64,000 nt of DNA from Sarcocystis neurona. Its lineage: Eukaryota; Apicomplexa; Conoidasida; Eucoccidiorida; Sarcocystidae. The translations under genes and the position numbers were made by a program. The stretch is taken from positions 75,413-139,412 of the forward strand of contig KL647292.1 of NCBI GenBank assembly GCA_000727475.1, read 5' to 3'. Below the pieces are notes generated by a model. It was not told the origin of the DNA, did not search any database, and was given only the letters and a program-made list of their open reading frames with translations. Positions 50,403 through 59,125 of the stretch are shown here, in pieces. Positions within the stretch are counted from its first letter, which is position 1. Each line of letters begins with the position of its first letter.

Positions 50403-50726
50403 TCAAAGAGGCGCATCATCGGCAAATTCTTCGAACCACATGCGGCAGAAGCTGTCCTTGTTGCGCTTCTCCCCGGTTTCCTCCTTAATCCGCATGCCTT
50501 CCGCATTAACTACAAGCTCCATAGCTATCTGCGAAAGGGCAGGGGATAGCTCGCAACTTACCGAGCCTGATTCCTGCCGCCTTCTCCCACGCAGGTCCAT
50601 TGGTTCACGTGCCGGACTGCTGAGTACCGCAGACGTTAAAGGCCGCGCCGGTTCTTTGTCTGGGTGTGACACACTCAGAAACAAAAGGAACTCAACGTTG
50701 TGCATAAGTGTACGTAGGGAACACAA
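50403..50726 (-). CDS. Candidate terminal exon of an unidentified minus-strand gene
   Basis: The minus frame has good coding character: LVVNAEGMRIKEETGEKR, then FCRMWFEEFADDAPL and TGA. A plausible acceptor, CACACCCAG|AC, sits at about 50669 after a pyrimidine stretch. A 33-bp segment with GTAAGT at its 5' end and CCCTTTCGCAG at its 3' end lies in frame, so it could be a mini-intron or be translated. No domain is recognised. The composition (few Gln runs, mixed charge) differs from the CAG-rich genes. Confidence 0.35.
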   Translation of the reverse strand: MCSLRTLMHNVEFLLFLSVSHPDKEPARPLTSAVLSSPAREPMDLRGRRRQESGSVSCELSPALSQIAMELVVNAEGMRIKEETGEKRNKDSFCRMWFEEFADDAPL

Positions 50727-51272
50727 AAGTGTATACGTGCATCCTCAACGCTGCTACTTGGAAGTCCCACACGCTAGAAACGACCACTCAGTTGAAGTTG
50801 TGGCTGTGAACAGATGCTTCAGCAGCCAAGGGAGAACTCCCGATAGAGATCATGTTAGCTGACCTTGCCGTCAAGACAAACAAAGGTCTTCTATCTACGT
50901 AGTGATACATCAGCTCCATTGGCTGTGTCACCTCAGAACAAAGTATGAACACACCACATGTGTGTAGCCTGTAGAGGGTCCTTCAGTTGTAGCTTTCCTG
51001 CTCTACCACTAAGAGAGTATTCTCCATCATTACCGAGATGTATGGACTTGCCTGGCAATTCAATTCATGATTGATAAGTGCGGACGTATGTGTGTGGGAC
51101 GCTGAACTCGTATCACGGCCTGAGTCTACGAATTCAACCACATGAAAGACGGTTTTGAGTAATTTAATGTAGCGATGGGATCACACCAAGACGATACGTA
51201 AAAAACAGGTTAACTGTCGAAACAGTCTGGAGGGCGTGTCAGCGGTGTGTGATCGGAGAACTGTCAATTTAC

Positions 51273-51421
51273 CGTCGTTCTCAGCATCTGCTGCGAGCGT
51301 GCTGGCGAAGTGTCAGGGAGATGAACGGCAACGTTCTCATGTTTAACCCCTAATTTACAATTGTCGTCAAACTTTCTCGCAAGAGATTTCATGTAGGGAC
51401 TCATTTGCAGAGACCCGATCT
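51273..51421 (-). CDS. Candidate internal exon, unidentified
   Basis: Minus strand, acceptor GTGTGTAG|AG and donor ACGACG|GTAAAT, 149 nt, open in one frame (SPYMKSLARKFDDNCKLGVK, then HENVAVHLPDTSPARSQQML). It could belong to the same gene as 50726-50403, but the phases (0 out, 1 in) require another exon between them. No domain is recognised. Confidence 0.22.
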
Positions 51422-51888
51422 CTACACACGTGTGTGAGTGTATGCGTGTAGTATATATACATATATATATACACATACTCGGCTACGGGTATGCACTCAC
51501 TATGTATATACATATACATGTACGTATATATGTGTGAGATGCGGATTACAGACGTAGTGCGTTATTCCGAAAATGATGAGTGCACACAAGAGAGACAAAT
51601 ATATATATATATATACATACTTAGACATGTGCGCGTGTAACATTCTGCATCACGGTTTTTAATGTATTTTTACAAGACAGGATGAGCTGGGGCGTAAATT
51701 CAGTTTCGTCGAGGAGGCAGCTTTGGCGACGTAACGTACAGCAGCTGCTGGTACTGGTAGCCGTGCTGCTCCGAAGGACGCTCTTGCCAGGTTGTCGCCT
51801 GTGCTGTGGTGCACTCGCTCTACGGCGTTTTTTCACAACTGCAAAGCAGCGTAGCTCACATGTCACGCCAACTGTCTGCCTCGAGACG

Positions 51889-52208
51889 CGTACGTGAATA
51901 TGTGGAAAACAAGAGGTCAGCAACTTCCCAATTATCTATCTGTGCCTTTCTTAGCTTTGGCTGCACGTGCGTGTCTTCCCAGGAGGGATACACACACTGA
52001 AATTAAGGGACGTGACAGTAGTCTCCTAGATTGGTGACATAGACACGTGCGTGAAAATCTGGAGGACAAGAGGTCGGCAGCGTCTCAATTATCTGTCTGT
52101 GTCTTTCTTAGCATTGACCGCACGTTCTTGTCCTATCAGTAGGGATACACTCGCTGAAATTTAGGGACGTGGTAGTGGTCTTCTCGTGTCACTTAGATTG
52201 GTGACATA
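51889..52208. repeat. Tandem duplication, 157-bp offset
   Basis: ACAAGAGGTC at 51909 recurs at 52066. The two copies share the run through CAATTATCT, TGTC/TGCCTTTCTTAG, AGGGATACAC, CTGAAATT-AGGGACGTG and GATTGGTGACATAG. Several indels distinguish them. A third partial start may follow at 52209. Confidence 0.88.
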
Positions 52209-52809
52209 GGATGTATGTGAATGTGCGGATTGTATTCTGGCACTGCAGGTACGCGTTACGCGTACTGTCTGCACGTCACTCAGCATCTGCTTGCATATGT
52301 GTCTGCGGTAGCCACATAGTAGGGTACTTCGAATGTGCTTTACCCTTCTGGGCGTACGGATCAGCGGATCAGTAGGGCCAAAGCCTGGGGTACTTCCTTT
52401 GACGTACAACTACAAGAGCGAGTTTGCCAGATGTAAGAGACTCCCACATAGAAATGCAGATGAACATCCAGCAGTTCACGGAGGGAGAAGGTAGAATGTG
52501 GGGAAAGGCACGAGGACATGTGATTACACAAATAGGTGAACTGTTGCCTGAAGATAGGGTGATACACTGGAAAATTATAACCGTGGTTGAAAACGAGGTA
52601 CAGAGATCGAGAGACACGACGTTACACGAAGAGGAAATGTTGGATGAGAGACAAGTCTGTCAAATTTCAACGATACTTTACCAGTTCTGATACAAGGCGT
52701 ACAGTGTCGCACAAACTTTCTAGAAGAACGTTGTAGCGAATTTGTGGGGAGTAGGGAGCCTTTGTCTGCTTTGCAGGCTTGTACAATTAACGAAAGTCCT
52801 TGTTCACAG

Positions 52810-52937
52810 AAAGCGGTGCGTATAGCGATGGTTCGCTGGGATGGAATGCAGCGTCAGGGCAACCTGAGTCCAGCATTGAAGAAGAAAACTCGATTTGCCG
52901 CGTGCCTGCTACACAGATAACCATCACGGAATCATTT
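52810..52937 (+). CDS. Candidate internal exon, unidentified
   Basis: Plus strand, acceptor CTTGTTCACAG|AA and donor TCATTT|GTATGT. The intervening 128 nt encode SGAYSDGSLGWNAASGQPES and SSIEEENSICRVPATQITIT in one frame. A possible upstream partner is the open frame at 52451-52530 ending ARGHVITQI, which has a phase-1 donor (ATAG|GTGAAC). No domain is recognised. Confidence 0.25.
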
Positions 52938-53087
52938 GTATGTATATCTGTACCTGCAGTGGCTCAGAGCTATTTTATTGGGAATCCTGAAGTTTGTCAT
53001 ATGGAACTACTGTGATAAATAATTAACTGGCAGGTATAAAAATGTTTAGGGTTCCCAGAGCTCCTTTGAATTTAAAGATTGCTCACC

Positions 53088-53279
53088 CACACACTTGAAT
53101 CTCCCAATGTACTGCAAGGGGAAAGAGGAGAAAAAGTGCTTTCCCAAATGTTTTCTCCCCCTCGCCACGAAGAGAAAATTCCACGTGTTATATCCGCACC
53201 TAATATATTGCACGGAGAAAGAGGAGAAAAAGTGCTTTTCCAAGTGTTTTCTTCCCCTCGCCACGAAGGAAAAATTCCA
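53088..53279. repeat. Tandem duplication, 96-bp period
   Basis: GAAAGAGGAGAAAAAGTGCTT at 53121 recurs at 53217. The next 50 bp (TTTTCT-CCCCTCGCCACGAAG) match closely. The period is 32 codons, and both strands stay open across both copies: GKEEKKCFPKCFLPLATK on plus, ARGRKHLGKHFFSSFPLQYI on minus. Confidence 0.93.
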
Positions 53280-53367
53280 AGATTCCCTTTTGTAGTTGCT
53301 GCGAAAGTCAGACAGTACTTCCTGATCCTATTCTTTCCTCCTTATTGCTGTTTTCCCCTGTACTGAC

Positions 53368-54252
53368 TACCCCAGAGGCAGTCTTATCCAGCATGTCTTC
53401 AGTCCCGTGTTTACTCGTTTTGTGAGGCGTGCTTCAGTCTTCATTTCACCGTCTTTTGTGATGAGTATGAAACGTTTCTGAATTCAACTGATATTCCGCC
53501 AGTTTCGTCGTACGACGAGAATAGCGCCTTTTTCCTTCTTGGAAGTGTGTAAGGGATTTCTTTCGCCTTCGTTCAGCAACTGGTTGTACAGCTGTCCCTC
53601 AAAAGCGCTCGTCACTGTGTCACAGGTGTGTTCGCGAGGGACTCCTTTTCAGCTGCGTTTAGAAAACTGCCCTCCTCCCCTTTTAATGTGCAGCAATGAA
53701 AGCTTTCTTCTAGGAGAACTTGATGAGTTTTTTTTTAGAAGACCCAAAGTCTCTTCCCCTTGAGTGCACCAAAGTGAAAGCTTAAATTAAATCGTGTAAA
53801 GTCAGACAGATGGCCTGTTTGCTGCATAGATGATTCTGACAGCAAAATAAAGCATTCCTGTAGGCCTTCTTTCCTTCTCAGTTTTTTAGTGTGTTGCTCT
53901 TTCTCTATTTAGCATTGTGCATCAGTTCTGAATCAAAGAATGCTACGTTGCTTTTTCTGCAGTCTTTGCAGCCAAGGTTTACCCCCTCACCGTCTGACTC
54001 CAAAAGCGTAGAAAAGTGCCTGCTGCTGCACGTAACAAAGAGCGTATTTTCCCTTCTGAATTCACACGTTTCGCTGTATCTTTCTTCTTTCTAGTTCAAC
54101 GTCTCTATGAAACGCGTCTGAAAGGCTGACTATCTTTCCATTGCAATGGTATATTTGTGTCGTTTTTCGGTAGGCTTCGTCGTCTTCAGTTACGCTGAGG
54201 AAACATTTGCTTAGTTCTCCCTGTATTCGTTCAGTGACAAACTCCCCCATTT
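53368..54252 (-). CDS. Candidate four-exon minus-strand gene, unidentified
   Basis: Reading from an ATG near 54236, four open segments can be chained with matching phases: one ending YRKTTQIYHCNGKI (donor GTCAGC), one KGKYALCYVQQQALFYAFGV (donor GTGAGG), one AFEGQLYNQLLNEGERNPLH (donor GTACGA), and one FILITKDGEMKTEARLTKRV ending in TAG near 53368. The implied introns are partly very short (about 36 and 75 bp). The strand is purine-rich, which by itself lowers stop frequency, so chance is a real alternative. No family is recognised. Confidence 0.25.
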
Positions 54253-55220
54253 CTCCCCCGCAGAGCACCAGCACTTCCCTTCAATTGCAAAGAGGATATC
54301 CTTCTGCTTTTCTTGTATACCACTAAAGAAATATTCGTTTCTCTCCTCGCTGTTCCGAAGAATAGACGTCTTTTGTAACCGAGGTGCTCCACGTCATATC
54401 AGCAGTGCGCCTTCTGGTTTCTACTGCTACTTCGGTGTAGCCAGTTTTCGATTCGCTTCTCAACTTTGTAAAGGTATGCTGGTGACCTGTCCATTCATCT
54501 TAGTGACACAAGAAGCACACTTCTTTTCTCGTCTGCACACGTCCATCAGACAATTTTTGTAGACCCGTAATAAGAATTTCACAGGTAATGCGTGTCAGAC
54601 TCTCCAATTAAACTGCGCGGGTTCCCATCCCTCCAAACCTTTAGTCGGAGTACAATGAACAATTCTCTTTTTGTATATTATATGAAAACCAAATCCCCAT
54701 CTCAACCGGACGTTAGTCAAGGGCCGCTACTGCGGAACGGCCGCTCACATATCTGGTATTAGTGAGTGTGCGCAAAAGGACCTTTGTTCTAGAACTTATG
54801 CAGGGCACCGATTTCCCCACTGACTGTTTGTTCATATATTTGAGACTTCTAAAGAGAAAAAACCATTAAGTAGTCGTCTTTGCCGTTCTGCAACCAGAAG
54901 GCCGTATTTGTCACTCTCTCCTCCTTCCGTTCGTCCACGTAAAAAGCACCTTTGGAATACCGCGCTTCTTTTTTGTAACTGTTGAAATTGATTATTATTT
55001 CCTCGCGTTCCTATGTGTTCTCTCCACGGGAAACCCAGTCCCCCTTTTTTCCGTCTCAGTAGATCAACAGCAGGTGATGCACTTGAAGTTCATTTTCACG
55101 CACAGGTTTTATCAAGGAGGGCCGTTCTTTTCACGGAAGGCTTTCAGGAAAGTGCCAAAGGGGGCGTGTCTTTCTGTGCGCGTTTGTATGGCCGGAAGTG
55201 TTGCTTTCGTTTTTTCCTCT

Positions 55221-55892
55221 TCATTTAGCAGGGAAGCAACATTTTTTCGAATTCTTTCCCATGGTGAAACGTGATATATAGTTGAGAACCGTGTCTGCGT
55301 TACCCTCGGCGGAAAAAAGTCAGAAATCAAAGAGCTCACCTAAGGCGCTCAGGAAGCCCTGCGGCGTGCCTCGCGTCACTACAAGGTCTTCGTCGAAAAG
55401 CTCTTCACTGACCGCCAACAGCCGGATGGAAAAACAGGGCCGCACAAATAGCAAGACGAACTGCTTCGAAACACGGTTCTTTCACATCTGCGGCCACAAT
55501 AGAATACGTCTACACATCTGTATACCCGAACGTATGTGTATTAACATACACATATAAAAAATTCGTAAGTATATTACGCAAAAGCACGAAGGTGTGGTCT
55601 TGCGAATATTCACAAACGAAAATACGCAGACACACACACAAACACACACACAAAAGCACTTAAGTACATTTAGTACTTTGTAAGAGTGATGGATACCCGC
55701 GCTAGCAAAATACACAAACATCTACAAATATAAATGTATGCGTATATACCTGAGGCATTATCCACGTATAATACAAATGTCTGCAACTGTAGGCGTGTGC
55801 CTCCGGTTACGGTTGCTCCCCCAAGAGTTGGAGTCAAGAAACAATATATACCAGGTAGGCAGCAGCAAATGAAGCGAACCTCTCTGTTTTGT
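55221..55892 (-). CDS. Possible 3' exons of the ORAI-like gene, or a separate small gene
   Basis: Three minus segments have matching splice phases: 55892-55750 (acceptor TTCACTGTCCAG|A, donor CCTCAG|GTATAT), 55487-55413 (acceptor TTGTGGCCGCAG|AT, donor TTGGCG|GTCAGT) and 55294-55221 (acceptor GTAACGCAG|AC, stop TGA). They encode PTLGGATVTGGTRLQLQTFV, then VKEPCFEAVRLAICAALFFH, then TVLNYISRFTMGKNSKKCC. The first begins in the phase left by the GTAAAA donor at 56843, so they may extend that gene to 429 residues. No domain is recognised. Confidence 0.38.
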
Positions 55893-56839
55893 CTGGACAG
55901 TGAAGCGGATACTAACCGGGACAGAAACATCCCTAAGCACGTACACCTGGACAGCTCTGTGCGCAGTATATGCATTTGTGTATACAGCGTCACATATGGG
56001 AAGCAATGCAACACGTCACCATCCCAGGCGCATGCACTACGTATATCTGTAAAGTGTATTTCGATTCAATATAAATGTGCGTATACCGATCCACGTGTAC
56101 GTATACATATATATATATATATATGAGACGTGTAACGCTCTACCACCACACATATATAATGTTGGTGTGTTTATAAATGCACACCGCCTAGACGAGACGA
56201 ACCAACTGGTCCTAGTGTTCCACCTCCTTTCTTTTTATGTGAAAAGTACAGTCACAAAGTGCATACCCTTACACATAGGTGTTTACATATATACGTATGT
56301 AAGCACCTACATGGGAGGGTGACGTGCTGCTTGACGCATTGGCTCCGAAAAGATATGTTCTGCCTTAACGTTTTCTGCGCGATGAAAGTGTGCTGCGCAA
56401 CTATATGAAAAGATACATCTGCATCTCTACGTGTACTTGTGTACATGTACACGGGTATACATATGCGAATATAGATGCGACACTACAGGCGAAAACATAT
56501 GCAGAGGGAGGGAGTGGTCGAGACCTAGATCAGACAGAGGTACACAGCAATGGACACAACTACGCAGGGATACATGCAAGCATATATTTGCACGGGCGTA
56601 TACCTAAAAACGTAGAATTCGTCACAATTATATATACAAATACGTACAAGGATATAACTGTACACGTGAATACGTGCGTAGACAACATACGTCTGCGTAC
56701 ACACGTAGATGATAAAAAAATACACTAGCCATTTCTACCCGTACAAGAGATCTACAGGTTGTCCTTGCGTGCACGTCACAGTCTTGATTGACATGTGTAC
56801 ATGTCTCGGCATTTGCATGCAAAGGAACGTGGCTTGGTT

Positions 56840-59125
56840 TTACCTGAGTTCTTGTAGCGCGGCTTCAGTAGGAGTGAATGACGGCCGAAGAGCCGTTCCA
56901 CCGAGCTCTCGTCGTTCTCTGACTGCTGCAGGTGCACCCCCAGCAGCAGCTTCAGCATACTCCGTCGTACTGCTGGGAAGTTCGCCAAAGTAGCCGCGTC
57001 GCGCCGCTGCTGCTGGTCCTGTTGTCGCTGCCTCCACTCCTGCAGAGCGGCGAGGTGCAGCCTCCCCTGGCCCGAAAAATGGAGGGAAGTCTACTGCTGC
57101 CGCCGTGGGGGTTCTGTCTTCGGCTGCAGCAGCACCGGCAGCAAGGGGACGTGTTGATCTGGTTGCACTGGTGGGCGTGGTCGCGGAAGCAGCTGCAACA
57201 GAGGGAAGGACTCTCTCGTGAGCGGCCTCAGCTGCCTGCAGGAGAGTCTCGTCTAAGTCCGTTATGTTTTCGTAGAGCTGTAAAGCGCGAATTTTTCCTT
57301 CCACTGCTTCTTTCGGGTGAACTCTGAGTTTGCCCGTGAGCATCACCGTGTAGTACAGAGTAAGCAGCAGGAAGCCCAGTAAGAAGAGGGAGGCTGCGTA
57401 GGCGATCCAGTCCTCAAAATAGCACCATACCAACACAACGCTGGAAAGGTAGAACGAAAGAAGACCAAGGAAAAAAAAAGCAAAAACGTATGCGTGCTCT
57501 GCCTTCAAGCTGTCCACTGCTGCGTGCACGCTACGCAGTCCTTCAGGGCCGCGCAAAGCAAGTCCCGGTCCCCAGATGCAGCAGAACGTAGTGGTTACTA
57601 CGACACACATCTGCAGACCAAGAGCGCTGCACGCAAGAACTAAATAAAGAGTTTCCAGGAACAAAGAAGTTTCCTTGGGCAAAGTAGTCGTTATTTGAGC
57701 AAACGCAAAACCCGCCAGTAAAGCACCTGTACCAACAGCAGACGCGACATCAGCAGCAGCAGAACCAGTGGTTCCAGCAGCACAGCAGCAGCAGCAAAGA
57801 CAGCAACACAAGGAAGAGGGAGCGATAGGGGACGTGTGGAGACGACTCGGTTGACAGCGGCAGCACTACGATGCTCTACACATTCGCGTACTGTAGTAGG
57901 CCATCCACTACAGAGAAACAAGCGATAGCTCTCAATCTTTCCGCGCAGACGTGGCTTTCGTGTGCAAGCGGGCCAGCAGAACAGCTGCGGCGGAGGAGGC
58001 AGGAGAAAACCATTGGCAGATTAACATCAGCAGAACAAGTCGCAGGAACACGAACGAAGAAGCCACCTACACAAGAAAGAGGAGCAGTAACCGCTGCAGC
58101 GGCTGTCGCTCCTTCGTTTGCTCTACTATTCAGCTACCGCTTCCCAAAGAAAACCAGCAAACGTGCAGCAATGATGCAGCCAGGGATACCGCGGCAGCAG
58201 CCCCTAGGATACGGACATGCATGCCGGTAATCGCCACCAGCACGGGGAGCAACGCAAGCACCGGCGACAGACCTTTACGTGCATACGTCTGTGCGTATAA
58301 ATATGTAGACGAAAATGGGAATCTACGTTATAGCTATAGCCTGTTGATGCGAAATTTGCATATGCTCCATACCCCTATCTTTGCTGTCTATCTATGTGCC
58401 TCTATATATATGTAGGTGTACATATATTTATCACACGTGAAAATGCTCTGCTACTGCTGCGATCTATGTGTACCTGAGGATCTCTTGGATTATGCCTTGT
58501 GAGTGTGTTCATACGCCGATGATGCGTACACACCGGTGATACGTGCACACCGATGGTACCTACCCACACGTGTCACGAAAAATGTTCGTTGTACAGGCTC
58601 GCACAGACACGCTACACATGCCTATACGGAGTGGGCGCTCAACAGCAAAAACACAGCAATAGAAACCCCACGCGGTCCCGATGCTGCTGCTGCGGCCTCA
58701 GCAGCCCTACAGGCAACGGGGAACACTTGGGCCGCGCACACACACATGCCTGCCGGACTCGCCCCTTCAATAGCACAGGCGGCACCTCCCTGTCTGAAGT
58801 AGGCACACACGCGTGGACGCCGGGCGCGCGGTGCAGCAGCAGCATTTGCAACCGAAGTACGCTTCAGTATAGACGCACAGACTAGAACGCGTGTATGTGT
58901 TTTCGAGATCTCACTGTCCCCCCGCGTGGCTCACGAGCCCAGGAGTGTTCCTTCGTAAAAATTGCATGCAGATTCTCCACTACACAAGCGGAGGCACACG
59001 CGTCTCTCACCCTGCTGCGACAGCGTCCAGTAATTGTTTGTATACCAGTCTAGCTCCAGCTTCCGTATGTCCACCTGCTGCTTGGACACCGAGGTCACAA
59101 CCTGATTTTTATATAACTGCAACAT
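56840..59125 (-). CDS. Four-helix membrane protein, ORAI (CRAC channel)-like
   Basis: Exons 59125-59011 and 57726-56840, joined by donor GCAGG|GTGAGA and acceptor TTGGTACAG|GT in phase 1, encode 333 residues plus TAA. Four hydrophobic segments are seen: about 39-55 (ALLAGFAFAQI), 62-90, 116-142 and 145-166. A soluble helix precedes TM1 (IRKLELDWYTNNYWTLSQQ), and a conserved-looking loop GPGLALRGPEG follows TM2. ALLAGFA, the length of the TM2-TM3 loop and the acidic-ended TM3 resemble ORAI calcium channels, which sit in the plasma membrane and open on ER store depletion. The position of the ORAI pore glutamate is Thr52 here, so calcium selectivity by that mechanism is unlikely. The C-terminal 120 residues are Ala/Pro/Thr-rich. 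The stop TAA overlaps a good donor (CTCAG|GTAAAA). Homology to ORAI is a hypothesis; a multi-spanning protein is not in doubt. Confidence 0.72.
57727..59010 (-). other. Intron of the ORAI-like gene (1284 bp)
   Basis: GT-AG borders on the minus strand, phase 1. The split Gly codon joins LSQQ to GALLAGFAF. The intron contains GCA/CAG-rich blocks (57760-57800, 57950-58230, 58680-58860) and alternating TA/TG DNA (58400-58440). Upstream minus frames near 57811 begin with TTG and a Cys run, which is the reverse complement of a CAG tract, so they were not used as a start. Confidence 0.8.

Noticed and set aside
57691..57921. Hydrophobic minus-strand frame (VFAAAAVLLEPLVLLLLM) upstream of the ORAI-like TM1
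   Set aside because: It is a different frame over a GCA/CAG tract in the intron; the spliced exon at 59125-59011 gives a better N-terminus.
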